This document shows positions 34,548 through 45,172 of a DNA stretch of 64,000 bases, piece after piece. Position 1 is the stretch's first letter, and every line of letters begins with the position of its first letter. Below the pieces are notes generated by a model. It saw only the letters and a list, made by a program, of their open reading frames with translations. It did no database searches and was not told where the DNA came from. This stretch comes from Janthinobacterium sp. (GTDB lineage: Bacteria > Pseudomonadota > Gammaproteobacteria > Burkholderiales > Chitinibacteraceae). Both the position numbers and the translations under genes were made by a program. The stretch spans positions 117,820 to 181,819 of the forward strand of contig JANYCY010000070.1 of the NCBI GenBank assembly GCA_025360045.1. Reading direction: 5' to 3'.

Positions 34548-35324
34548 CTAATCCCATTGCTTCCAAGGCGCTTTCCCTTGATCCCAAAGCTGATTAAGCT
34601 GAATTTTATCGCGCAGTGTATCCATACATTTCCAAAAACCAGTATGACAATACGCGACTAATTGGCCATCCTTGGCCAACTCTTCAAGCGGCTGACGCTC
34701 AAAAATAGTCAAGTCCCCGTCTTTAATATAATCAAAGACACCCGAGCGACACACCATAAATCCACCATTAATCCAAGCCTGATCTGAAGCAGGTTTTTCT
34801 CTAAATTCCCGAATAAACCCTGCCGAATCTGGATCAACCACGCCAAAACGCGCCTCTGGCTGCACCGTGGTCATCGTGAGTAATCCATCATGTGAAGCAT
34901 GATGCTGTAGCAACGCTTCAATATTGATATCTGAAACGCCATCTCCATAGGTCAGCATAAAGTCTTCATCGCCTAGATATTCTCTCGCCCGCATAATCCG
35001 CCCACCGGTTTGGCTTTTTAAACCGGTTTCTAATAAAGTTATTTTCCAAGGCTCTGATTGATTACGATGCACCTCAATATGATTGTCACTTAAATCAATC
35101 GTCACATCACCTTGGTATAGAAAATAATTCGCAAAAAACTCTTTTATTAAATTGCCTTTATAACCCAACAAAACAACGAATTCATTGTAGCCATAGTGTG
35201 AATACATCTTCATGATGTGCCAAAGAATAGGCCGCCCGCCAATTTCAACCATCGGTTTAGGATGCACATCCGTTTCCTCACCTAAACGCGTACCTAAACC
35301 GCCAGCTAAAATGACTACTTTCAT
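34548..35324 (-). CDS. rfbF: Glucose-1-phosphate cytidylyltransferase
   Basis: A 258-residue nucleotidyltransferase that makes CDP-glucose from CTP and glucose-1-phosphate. The nucleotide-binding signature is VILAGGLGTRLGEETDVHPKPMV (start of the protein); LTYGDGVSDI supplies the metal-binding Asp. Start at ATG 35324, with AAAGGAAAT upstream; the longer in-frame extension has no family match. First gene of the CDP-sugar run, 158 bp after the galU terminator in the direction of transcription. Its partner rfbG follows by 5 bp. Confidence 0.95.
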   Translation of the reverse strand: MKVVILAGGLGTRLGEETDVHPKPMVEIGGRPILWHIMKMYSHYGYNEFVVLLGYKGNLIKEFFANYFLYQGDVTIDLSDNHIEVHRNQSEPWKITLLETGLKSQTGGRIMRAREYLGDEDFMLTYGDGVSDINIEALLQHHASHDGLLTMTTVQPEARFGVVDPDSAGFIREFREKPASDQAWINGGFMVCRSGVFDYIKDGDLTIFERQPLEELAKDGQLVAYCHTGFWKCMDTLRDKIQLNQLWDQGKAPWKQWD

Positions 35325-35481
35325 TATTATTTCCTTTGCAAGCATATAAAACACGTATAAATAATCGTAAATTTTATAAACTAAATGAGTTAACGAGAAA
35401 TAAACACGCCATATGAAGTCGTGATACAAATTATTATATTTATTTTTTATAAATCATTAAGCATCATAGAGCAAAAAAAAA

Positions 35482-35508
35482 GGCGGCACCAGAGGTGCTG
35501 CCTTTTTT
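35482..35508 (-). terminator. Strong terminator downstream of galU
   Basis: GGCGGCACC (35482-35490), loop AGA, GGTGCTGCC (35494-35502), one G-T mismatch. Minus-strand transcripts end in nine Ts (from the A-run at 35473-35481), and plus-strand ones in six Ts, so it can work both ways. It separates galU from the CDP-sugar operon. Confidence 0.9.
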
Positions 35509-35529
35509 GCAAGCTTATTGAAATAGCAC

Positions 35530-36399
35530 TTAAGCTTTTAAGCTCTTCACGTAAGCCGAAAATTCTTCACCTACTTCACCATGCTTCATGCCATAAGCCA
35601 TGGTTGCTTTTAAATAACCCAGCTTAGAGCCACAATCGTAGCGGGTGCCGATGATTTTATGCGCAAGAATGTGCTGCTCTTGCATCAGGGCAAAGATGCC
35701 GTCAGTAAGCTGGATTTCACCCCCCTTACCTGGCTGCACATGTTGCAGGTGGTGGAAAATACGGGGTGTTAAGATATAGCGGCCGACTACGGCTAGATTG
35801 GATGGGGCTTCTTCTGGCTTTGGTTTTTCAACGATATTGGTGATTTTCAATTTACCGTTGCCATCATTGACTTCAACAATGCCGTAAGAGCCGGTGTCTT
35901 GCTGGGGCACTTGTTCAACACCGAGGATGGAGCAATGGGTGTCGCTGAAGACATCCACCATGCGTTTCATTTCGCTGGTTGCGCCACCGTCGATCAAATC
36001 ATCGGCCAAGATTACTGCGAATGGCTCATCGCCGACTACGGGTTTTGCGCAGAGCACGGCGTGGCCTAGGCCCAGCGCTTCTGGTTGGCGGATATAGATG
36101 CAGCTAACCGATTTTGGAATAATCCCACGCAAGATCTCTAGCAGCGCTTGTTTGTTTTTGGCTTCTAGCTCGGCTTCCAACTCATAAGCCTTATCAAAGT
36201 GATCTTCGATGCTGCGTTTATTACGGCCCGTAATAAAGATCATTTCGGTAATGCCCGCCGCCAGCGCTTCTTCCACTGCGTATTGAATTAGCGGCTTATC
36301 CACCACCGGCATCATTTCTTTCGGGCTGGCTTTGGTAGCGGGCAGAAAACGGGTACCCATCCCCGCGACAGGGAATACGGCTTTGCGTACTTTTTGCAT
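35530..36399 (-). CDS. galU: UTP-glucose-1-phosphate uridylyltransferase
   Basis: A 289-residue enzyme that makes UDP-glucose, a precursor of many surface glycans. The ATG at 36399 has AGGA 7 bases upstream and gives the family start [23 protein letters not shown]. The nucleotide loop ([23 protein letters not shown]) and [13 protein letters not shown] active-site region are present; length is standard. The same reading frame continues upstream for 60 codons into a Cro-like HTH domain without a stop (see 36400-36579). The sugar metabolite could feed the downstream glycan locus. Confidence 0.95.
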   Translation of the reverse strand: MQKVRKAVFPVAGMGTRFLPATKASPKEMMPVVDKPLIQYAVEEALAAGITEMIFITGRNKRSIEDHFDKAYELEAELEAKNKQALLEILRGIIPKSVSCIYIRQPEALGLGHAVLCAKPVVGDEPFAVILADDLIDGGATSEMKRMVDVFSDTHCSILGVEQVPQQDTGSYGIVEVNDGNGKLKITNIVEKPKPEEAPSNLAVVGRYILTPRIFHHLQHVQPGKGGEIQLTDGIFALMQEQHILAHKIIGTRYDCGSKLGYLKATMAYGMKHGEVGEEFSAYVKSLKA

Positions 36400-36579
36400 G
36401 TGAGAATCCTGATATGAAGTAGAGAGTAAACCTAATCTGAGGGCTGCCCCCAGCACCTGATCCGCTTGGCGCTGAAGGAGTGGATCGGGCCACTGGGATA
36501 CAGCAGAGCGCCCAAGCCCTAGCGCATCGGCTAAGCGGGTTTGGGTACCAAAGAGTTTGATTGCTTCAGACTTTTGCAT
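36400..36579 (-). CDS. P22-Cro-like HTH domain in frame with galU
   Basis: Sixty codons beginning at ATG 36579 encode [20 protein letters not shown], then [10 protein letters not shown] and [17 protein letters not shown], the pattern of P22-Cro-like helix-turn-helix regulators. Normally these are separate proteins of 60-80 residues; here there is no stop codon before the galU ATG at 36399. The product may be an HTH-GalU fusion (349 residues), or the HTH part may be translated with galU also starting on its own site. No good ribosome site precedes ATG 36579. A palindrome lies directly upstream (36587-36604). Confidence 0.6.
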
Positions 36580-36586
36580 AACGTAA

Positions 36587-36604
36587 TGTTTATATAAATA
36601 AACA
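36587..36604. promoter_or_regulatory. 18-bp perfect palindrome, likely operator of the Cro-like HTH protein
   Basis: TGTTTAT, ATAA, ATAAACA: arms are perfect complements, ending 8 bp before the HTH start codon. A related 18-bp site at 36637-36654 (TGTTTA with TGAACA arms) has the same spacing. Cro-like proteins bind such sites, so autoregulation is plausible but not shown. Confidence 0.5.
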
Positions 36605-36683
36605 CTCGCGTCAACCCATATGACAGTATTCACGAATGTTTAATAATATGAACAATGGCATTTCACCCTTTTACTTCCCGTTT

Positions 36684-36776
36684 TATAGGGTGTACTTACA
36701 TAGGGTGCAAAACGCCGTAGGCGTTACGCACCATAAAAAAAACGGTGCGCAAGAAAAACGCCTTGCACACCCTATA
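36684..36776. repeat. TATAGGGTGT palindromic interspersed repeat, copy C
   Basis: Starts TATAGGGTGTAC and ends TTGCACACCCTATA. Within it lies the sub-unit 36701-36732 (GGTGC...GCACC form), which is shared with the half copy at 39298-39332. Imperfect hairpin overall. It lies between galU/HTH and ligA, both on the minus strand. Confidence 0.8.
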
Positions 36777-36834
36777 CAAAACCAAGCCTCACCCCTAAGC
36801 CCTAGGATTGCCTTACTCCCCGACCAGCACCCCC

Positions 36835-39252
<2,418 letters not shown>

Positions 39253-39297
39253 TTAAAGCGAGATAATAGCTAAATAGGCTAGGCTCGATTTTGCTGC

Positions 39298-39332
39298 GGT
39301 GCGTAAGGCCTACGGCCTTTTGCACCCTATAG
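39298..39332. repeat. Half copy of the TATAGGGTGT repeat family
   Basis: GGTGCGTAAGGCCTACGGCC followed by a TTTTGCACCCTATAG end, matching the inner sub-unit of copy C at 36701-36732 in the opposite orientation. It lies 73 bp upstream of the ligA start. Confidence 0.6.
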
Positions 39333-39364
39333 ACTGCGCAAGCCAATACTTCAGCGTAAGTAAA

Positions 39365-39928
39365 CTAGCGAGCAAAAACAGAAATCCCTAGACCTTGAAA
39401 TGGCCCAAGCGGGGTATTTTCTTGCTCAAATTGTTCGATACTGGGTGTGCCGCTCCATAATTTATAAACGAGGCGCTCATTTTGAATAATGTAGATCACA
39501 TCAAAATGCCAGCCGGAAATCATTGTTTTGCGCTCAAAGTTTAAAAAATCCGCCCAAAAATTGCCATAGCGTTTTTTTACCGAGCTTTTCTGCTCAATTT
39601 CATAAGCAAAGCACGATGTTTGCACGGCAATACACGCTTGAATTTGCGGCGCTAATAATCGCGGCTCACCTGCTCCGCTCAAAGCCAAACGGCGCATTAA
39701 ATCGGCATAGCTCAGCACAATAATATTAGGTGTTTTCAGTGGATCCAGCCCCATTGCATGCAATTGCTGCAAGCTGGTGGTTTCAAGCGTCATACTTTTA
39801 AAAGCCTGCTCTGCCGTTTGATAATCGGGCCAGGGAGTACGGCTGATTTGCTCTGAATCGGGCAGAAGGGCAGCACAGGAAGTCAGGACTACACAGGCAA
39901 TCGCACAGCTTATTTGAGCGTGTTTCAT
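39365..39928 (-). CDS. Hypothetical lipoprotein
   Basis: A 187-residue protein of unknown function. ATG 39928 has GGAGGG upstream and gives a lipoprotein signal (MKHAQISCAIACVVLTSCAA) with lipobox LTSC, Cys-18. The mature part has no recognised domain; landmarks are WPDYQTAEQAFKSM, MGLDPLKTPNIIVLSYADLMRRL, and a basic/aromatic stretch KKRYGNFWADFLNFERKT. It lies between zipA and ligA on the same strand, in a slot of a cell-division/DNA-repair run. Outer-membrane attachment is predicted from the lipobox. Confidence 0.65.
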   Translation of the reverse strand: MKHAQISCAIACVVLTSCAALLPDSEQISRTPWPDYQTAEQAFKSMTLETTSLQQLHAMGLDPLKTPNIIVLSYADLMRRLALSGAGEPRLLAPQIQACIAVQTSCFAYEIEQKSSVKKRYGNFWADFLNFERKTMISGWHFDVIYIIQNERLVYKLWSGTPSIEQFEQENTPLGPFQGLGISVFAR

Positions 39929-40079
39929 ACACCCTCCAACAGCGCAACAGCGATATACACATATCGACACTCTAGTCGAAAAATGCAGCACAACCTGCCT
40001 ATTTATGGCTAAAAGTAGCAATGCCGCTGACAAGCAGCGGCATCGTTGTAAAACTTATCACCCCGCACTCAATCCCACA

Positions 40080-41288
40080 TCAGGCAAACAAACGCAAAGC
40101 GGCCACCGAGCCTGGCGCAATGCCTCTGTCGTCCATTTTTGCGTATAAAACGCCCAATTGCTTACGGATATTGCCAAGACTCGCCTCGGTCAGAGGCTTA
40201 CCATTATCGTCAACCAACTCACCAGACAAAGCCACCGATAGATGCTGAGCAAATTCAGCAAAGTAATCAAATACTGACACACCGCCCGCTACTCTTGGCA
40301 CATCAAACAAGAGCGTCAGGCCACTCGAGGTATTTCCCAGCGGAGTATGGTCGTGATTAGACAAGCTAAAGAGCGCCTTGCCTGAATCGCTACGGTAATG
40401 AAACGCGCCTTCTGGGCTACGCACTAGGCCGGCATTTTCTGCCAGTAAGCGCACACGCTCCATTGGAAATGGACGGCTTCCTGCCATCACATTCAACCCA
40501 ATCAGCACATCAACCCCTGCGCAAAAATCGTCCAAATTAGCCGCTGCGGCCAGCTTGGCCGAGCGCTGAGGAAAAGTCACTACCGCCTCGTGCTCATCAG
40601 CAAACTGCTGTACTGACATACAAAAAGCGTTGAGCTGCTCTGAGCTTAAAGCACCTTGCCGATCGGCCAATTGCAAACCAATTTTCAATTCTTTATAACG
40701 CGAACGCGCACTCGGCACACAGGCTTCCCAGCGGCGATCTTGCGTTAAGCCCATCACCTGCACACGTTTGGAGCCACGAAATACCGGCAAATCTGCAGCG
40801 GCAATCAAATCTGTAGCATGAATTTCGGCCACAAAATCAAGCGTAGGATCAAGCAGACTACTCGCCAGCGCATCATGATCGTCACCCACCACAGCAGCAG
40901 GCTGAGCAGGGACTTCTGGCGATACTTTTGCAACAACTGGGCTTGCAGCCGGACTTACAACGAGCGGCGCAACCACAGGTTCCGCATAAGGCTCACGCAT
41001 GGGCGCTGGCGGCTGATAGGCTGGCTCTTCTTCAAGCTCTGGCTCCGCGAATTGTGGCTCATAGCGATCAGGCGAAGGCTCTACGCGATCTAAGGAAGGC
41101 TCCATACGGCTTGCTTCGCCTGTGCGCACCATGTTTTTGGGCACATCCAGTAGCGCATCACTCTCATTGCGCGCAAACGCTTTAGACGCTTGCTTACGAT
41201 AGCGGTATTCCTGCCACCAATTGAAGGCATAGACAGTGGCGACAATCCCGCCGCCAACAATCAGCAATCCTAGTTGCAAATCGGTCAT
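40080..41288 (-). CDS. zipA: Cell division protein ZipA
   Basis: A 402-residue division protein that anchors FtsZ at the inner membrane. The start at ATG 41288 gives the N-terminal membrane anchor LQLGLLIVGGGIVATVYAFNWW (residues 4-25), a basic patch (EYRYRKQASKAFARN), a long Pro/Glu/Ala-rich linker (about 60-150), and the C-terminal ZipA/FtsZ-binding domain (about 250-400; FPQRSAKLAAAANLDDFCAGVDVLIGLNVMAG and LTLLFDVPRVAGG). The zipA-ligA association matches betaproteobacteria. The usual upstream neighbour smc is not adjacent. Confidence 0.87.
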   Translation of the reverse strand: MTDLQLGLLIVGGGIVATVYAFNWWQEYRYRKQASKAFARNESDALLDVPKNMVRTGEASRMEPSLDRVEPSPDRYEPQFAEPELEEEPAYQPPAPMREPYAEPVVAPLVVSPAASPVVAKVSPEVPAQPAAVVGDDHDALASSLLDPTLDFVAEIHATDLIAAADLPVFRGSKRVQVMGLTQDRRWEACVPSARSRYKELKIGLQLADRQGALSSEQLNAFCMSVQQFADEHEAVVTFPQRSAKLAAAANLDDFCAGVDVLIGLNVMAGSRPFPMERVRLLAENAGLVRSPEGAFHYRSDSGKALFSLSNHDHTPLGNTSSGLTLLFDVPRVAGGVSVFDYFAEFAQHLSVALSGELVDDNGKPLTEASLGNIRKQLGVLYAKMDDRGIAPGSVAALRLFA

Positions 41289-42091
41289 TCTTATAGGTCT
41301 CTTGCTGGGGCAATCACGTATTAAGAACATTTCATTAGCGCTTTAATCCGCTTCATATTGCAAATAAAATGAAACATCCAAACTTGTATCGACCCAAGCT
41401 CATTCAGTGTTAATTAGGTAAGTGGCCTGATCAATTAATCAACCACAACACGCTATCTACTACGTCAATTATCATCCATACACCATGGCAAGCTGAAGAT
41501 CGCCTTAGCGGTGAGGGATAAAAACATTGTGCATCATTTTATGCTTTTCACTCAATTCAATCTGCTGCCAGATTACACATTAGCAAAAAGGCTAGGATAC
41601 CAGACTTGCGCGGCGCAGTACCCTCCTCAAAGCTCATAATAGCTCAATTTTACTGTACTTTTTACCCATCAGCAGCGCCATCTTTTACAGCACGCAAGCG
41701 ATTGCGAACTTTTCACTCCCGACTTATCAAAATTCACATCATCTAAATGAACATGCCTTATCAATTATGCAAGGCGTGCTCAAAGCCAATAATAGCCAGA
41801 TGTTATTTACCAAAGGATTAACGCCATCCCAGTAAAAATCATTACAATCAATCACATAGAAAAAACACCTTCACAAAAAAATGACCCACCACCGTATAGT
41901 AATGGGCCTTGTATATTTTCAAGCTATCGCAGAGCCGGACTGTAATTGCTAGCAAAGAAAAATAGATTCCTATTGTAAATAACCCTGCGTATCATTTTTT
42001 GCTAATATCACCACCAAACTCCGCTCATTATCTAAGGCAATCGATTCATTTACTGAAAGCAAATAAATAAAGAGCACCTATTTCACCAAAT
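41289..42091. other. Long AT-rich intergenic region upstream of zipA
   Basis: About 800 bp with no well-supported gene. On the plus strand a frame from 41596 to the TAA at 41833-41835 reads as a hydrophobic, signal-peptide-like segment (ILLYFLPISSAIFYSTQAIA) plus a short polar tail, but has no ATG at its start. It could be a decayed gene. No repeats matching the other families in the window were seen. Confidence 0.5.
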
Positions 42092-43027
42092 TTACCTTCT
42101 AATCCAATGAAGCAACCGTGACAGCGCCACACCCGCCATCACCAAAATAGCGCCTGCCAACACCCCCGCCACGGCATCAAGCAGCATAGGCAAAATCATC
42201 AGCGCAATAGCCGATCCTGCACTACCTGCAATTTGCTGAATAAGATCATGGGCAGGCGCAAAGCCGTGAGTCAGAATCCCACCCCCTACCATAAACATGG
42301 CAATTGTTCCAACTACAGTGAGCGTTTTCATTAGGTAAGGTGCGCCCAATAAACAAACCGTGCCTATCTTATGCTGAACTTTCGTCAGCATATCGCTACC
42401 TTGCTTTTTGCATAGATAAAGCCCCGCGTCATCTAGCTTTACAATTCCCGCCACCAAGCCATACACCCCCACCGTCATGACGACAGCAATCAGCGAGAGC
42501 ACCGTCAGCTGCGACAAAAAGGGCGCTGCCGCAACAGTACCCAATGAAATCACAATAATTTCAGCAGAAAGCACAAAATCTGTACGGATTGCACCTTTAA
42601 TCTTTGCCCGCTCAAACGCGACCAAATCAACTGCCGGATTATGCAACGCCTCAATCAAGGCCGCTTGATCCGCGTTATTTTCAGCTTTATGCGGCAAAAA
42701 CTTATGTGCCAGTTTTTCAAAACCTTCATAACAAAGATAAGCGCCGCCCAGCATCAACAAGGGGGTAATCAACCACGGTGCAATGGCACTAATCGCTAAG
42801 GCAGCAGGCACCAAAATCAATTTATTAACAAACGATCCCTTGGCCACCGCCCATACCACAGGCAGTTCACGCTCCGCACGTACGCCGGAAACCTGCTCAG
42901 CATTAAGCGCTAGATCATCCCCCAACACCCCCGCCGTTTTTTTAGCAGCCATTTTGGTCATGAGCGCCACATCATCTAAAACAGCAGCAATATCATCAAG
43001 CAATACTAAAAGGCTGGTTCCGGCCAT
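42092..43027 (-). CDS. DUF808 (YedI-like) inner-membrane protein
   Basis: A 311-residue polytopic membrane protein of the DUF808/YedI family. Diagnostic segments: [42 protein letters not shown] at the start, [20 protein letters not shown] near residues 93-112, and [18 protein letters not shown]. About seven hydrophobic segments are predicted in the C-terminal two thirds. The function of the family is not established. It is 23 bp downstream of the metallo-hydrolase gene on the same strand and may be cotranscribed with it. Confidence 0.9.
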   Translation of the reverse strand: MAGTSLLVLLDDIAAVLDDVALMTKMAAKKTAGVLGDDLALNAEQVSGVRAERELPVVWAVAKGSFVNKLILVPAALAISAIAPWLITPLLMLGGAYLCYEGFEKLAHKFLPHKAENNADQAALIEALHNPAVDLVAFERAKIKGAIRTDFVLSAEIIVISLGTVAAAPFLSQLTVLSLIAVVMTVGVYGLVAGIVKLDDAGLYLCKKQGSDMLTKVQHKIGTVCLLGAPYLMKTLTVVGTIAMFMVGGGILTHGFAPAHDLIQQIAGSAGSAIALMILPMLLDAVAGVLAGAILVMAGVALSRLLHWIRR

Positions 43028-43050
43028 TGGGCTTTATTTCCTGAGTTAGA

Positions 43051-43920
43051 TTACAAAACATCCAAGGGGATTTTTAAATAGCGCTGACCATCGGCCTCAG
43101 CAGGTGGAAAGCCCCCAGCGCGGATATTGATTTGAATCGCCGGCAAAATCAACTGAGGCATACCTAATGTTTGGTCTCGCGCTTTACGCATAGCAATAAA
43201 AGCCTCTTTACTCACCCCAGCATGCAAATGAATGTTGCCCTCACGCTGCTGAGCAATACTGCTTTGCCATTGAGGCTCGCTTCGATGCTCTGGCGGATAA
43301 TCATGACAAACAAATACCCGCGTGGCGTCAGGCAGAGTTAACAATTGCTGGATCGAATCATAAAGCAGCCCCGCATCTCCCCCAGGAAAATCACAGCGTG
43401 CCGAGCCTACATCCGGCATAAACAGTGTATCGCCCACAAAGAGGGCATCGCCAATTAAAAAGGCAATATCGGCCGGAGTATGGCCGGGCACAAACAGCAC
43501 CCTGCCACTTACGTCACCGATTTGGAACAGCTCTTCTGCCGCAAACAGATGATCAAATTGGCTGCCATCTACCGCAAAATCAGCTTCCAAGCCAAATACT
43601 GGCTTAAAAATACTTTGGACTTGATCGATATGCTGCCCAATCGCCACTTTCCCTCCCAATTTTGCTTTTAAATAGGCGGCGGCAGAAAGATGGTCCGCAT
43701 GGGCGTGGGTTTCAAGTATCCACTCCACCTTTAAGCCTTGGGCCACGATAAATTCAAGCAAGCGATCGGCGCTCTGAGTCGAGGTTCGCCCCGATTTAGC
43801 GTCGTAATCGAGCACGGTGTCGATCAATGCAGCACGCCCGCCGGCTTGGTCGAAGACCACATAGCTCACGGTAGATGTACCCTGATCAAAAAAGGCGGCA
43901 ACTTGAGGGATTAGCATCAT
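43051..43920 (-). CDS. MBL-fold metallo-hydrolase, ETHE1/Blh-like persulfide dioxygenase family
   Basis: A 289-residue metallo-beta-lactamase-fold protein. The metal motif THAHADH is near residues 75-81; GHTPADIAF, VGDTLFMPDVGSARCDFPGG and FVCHDYPP supply the remaining ligands. The DVGSARCDF stretch and the iron-dependent ETHE1 layout indicate a persulfide dioxygenase (glutathione persulfide to sulfite). No rhodanese domain is fused. It is divergent from a BigR-like regulator across a 74-bp gap, as in the bigR-blh operons of Xylella and Agrobacterium. Confidence 0.9.
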   Translation of the reverse strand: MMLIPQVAAFFDQGTSTVSYVVFDQAGGRAALIDTVLDYDAKSGRTSTQSADRLLEFIVAQGLKVEWILETHAHADHLSAAAYLKAKLGGKVAIGQHIDQVQSIFKPVFGLEADFAVDGSQFDHLFAAEELFQIGDVSGRVLFVPGHTPADIAFLIGDALFVGDTLFMPDVGSARCDFPGGDAGLLYDSIQQLLTLPDATRVFVCHDYPPEHRSEPQWQSSIAQQREGNIHLHAGVSKEAFIAMRKARDQTLGMPQLILPAIQINIRAGGFPPAEADGQRYLKIPLDVL

Positions 43921-43929
43921 CGACTCCGA

Positions 43930-43968
43930 TATAGTTATGTTTACAAATATTATATATAAAACTATAAT
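43930..43968 (+). promoter_or_regulatory. Divergent promoter and candidate BigR operator
   Basis: On the plus strand TTTACA (43940-43945), 17 bases, TATAAT (43963-43968): a near-perfect sigma-70 promoter for the regulator operon. It is bracketed by a 7-bp inverted repeat, TATAGTT (43930-43936) and AACTATA (43960-43966), so a bound repressor would block it. The position matches that of BigR operators in related loci. Confidence 0.65.
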
Positions 43969-43994
43969 GAGTCAAAATTGATTGAGAACACACC

Positions 43995-44327
43995 ATGAGC
44001 CCTGAACAAATAATCGCCATGCGCCAAGCTGCCAGCGGCGCTACCCGTATTTTAAAAGTAATGGCCAATGAAGACCGACTGCTACTGCTTTGTCAGATGG
44101 TGGACAGCGAAAAATGCGTTTCTGATTTTGAGACCTTACTCGACATTCGCCAACCCACGCTCTCCCAGCAACTGACCGTGCTTAGAAATGAAGGCCTTGT
44201 GAGTACCCGCCGAGATGGCAAACGCATTTATTACAGCTTAGCCAGCGATGAAGTACAACAATTACTAGGCCTGCTGTATTCACTCTATTGCCCCATCGAC
44301 TTAAAGGACATGCCTGATGCAAATTGA
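43995..44327 (+). CDS. bigR: ArsR-family persulfide-sensing repressor, BigR/SqrR-like
   Basis: A 110-residue winged-helix regulator. The recognition region is DIRQPTLSQQLTVLRNEGLVSTRRDGKRIYYSL. Cysteines are at positions 33, 41 and 99; the 33-99 spacing of 66 equals that of the redox pair Cys42-Cys108 in Xylella BigR. Oxidised or persulfidated BigR leaves its operator and releases sulfide-detoxification genes. It overlaps the start of the next gene by 11 bp, which signals cotranscription with the YeeE and SulP genes. Confidence 0.87.
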   Translation: MSPEQIIAMRQAASGATRILKVMANEDRLLLLCQMVDSEKCVSDFETLLDIRQPTLSQQLTVLRNEGLVSTRRDGKRIYYSLASDEVQQLLGLLYSLYCPIDLKDMPDAN

Positions 44328-44748
44328 CTGGATTCATTTTAGCCCTTGGAGCGCACTCCTTGGCGGGGCCTTACTCGGCCTTGCCAGTGGATTGCTCGCC
44401 CTTTTAGCGGGAAAAATTGCCGGAATCAGTGGCATCTTGGGCGGTTTGCTGAGTTCACAATCCAGCAAGGAGATCACTTGGCGGGCATTTTTTTTACTCG
44501 GCCTACTCTTAACGCCCCTGTTGTGGCTTGCTTTTAAAACCCCAGCAGAAATCCAAATTAACGCCAGCACGCCGGTCATTATTATTGCGGGATTACTGGT
44601 CGGCATTGGCACTCGCCTAGGTAATGGCTGCACCAGCGGCCATGGCGTATGTGGCTTATCCCGATTTTCGACTCGATCCCTCGCCGCCGTTGCCAGCTTT
44701 ATGGGTGCAGGCTTTTTCACCGTGCTGATTACTCGCCATCTATTCTGA
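44317..44748 (+). CDS. YeeE/YedE family transporter, N-terminal half type
   Basis: A 143-residue membrane protein with four helices. The signature GNGCTSGHGVCG (near residues 103-114) matches the YeeE/YedE (TsuA) thiosulfate-transporter family, in which these cysteines handle the sulfur ligand. Half the length of full YeeE; the partner half follows as a separate gene 7 bp downstream. Probably moves thiosulfate or another sulfur species. Part of the BigR operon. Confidence 0.9.
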   Translation: MQIDWIHFSPWSALLGGALLGLASGLLALLAGKIAGISGILGGLLSSQSSKEITWRAFFLLGLLLTPLLWLAFKTPAEIQINASTPVIIIAGLLVGIGTRLGNGCTSGHGVCGLSRFSTRSLAAVASFMGAGFFTVLITRHLF

Positions 44749-44755
44749 GGCCAAA

Positions 44756-45172
44756 ATGATCAAAGTGATTGCCGTACTCTCAGGCCTATTATTTAGCCTA
44801 GGGCTGATTATTTCTGGCATGGTCAACCCAGCCAAAGTCATAGGCTTTCTTGATTTAGCAGGGCAATGGGACCCTAGCTTAGGCTTTGTAATGGCAGGCG
44901 CCATTGCTGCTGCCACACCTTTTTTCGCTTGGGCCAAGCGCCGAAAAAGCACACTCCTCACCCGTGAAGCCATGTCCTTACCCAATAGCAAAATCATTGA
45001 TCGGCCACTGATTGCTGGCAGCATCTTGTTTGGCATCGGCTGGGGCCTAGCGGGGATTTGCCCTGGGCCGGGGATTGTTGCACTGGCGATGGGCGAGGCC
45101 AAAGCCTTTATTTTTGTACTGGCCATGCTCATCGGCATGTTTATTTTCACCCTCATTCCCAAAAAGTCATGA
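44756..45172 (+). CDS. YeeE/YedE family transporter, second half (DUF6691-type)
   Basis: A 138-residue membrane protein with about four helices. The family segment GLIISGMVNPAKVIGFLDL (near residues 17-35) and the Cys-containing AGICPGPGIVALAMG (near 99-113) are typical of the second half of YeeE. It pairs with the preceding gene to form one transporter unit. The stop overlaps the next gene's start (ATGA). Confidence 0.9.
   Translation: MIKVIAVLSGLLFSLGLIISGMVNPAKVIGFLDLAGQWDPSLGFVMAGAIAAATPFFAWAKRRKSTLLTREAMSLPNSKIIDRPLIAGSILFGIGWGLAGICPGPGIVALAMGEAKAFIFVLAMLIGMFIFTLIPKKS

Noticed and set aside
44334..44720. 128-residue minus-strand frame across the YeeE gene
   Set aside because: Antisense shadow of a Leu/Gly-rich membrane protein gene.
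45058..45168. Longer N-terminus for the SulP permease
   Set aside because: The extension (MPWAGDCCTGDG...) overlaps the YeeE gene, has no hydrophobic or family character, and the ATG at 45169 is coupled by ATGA.
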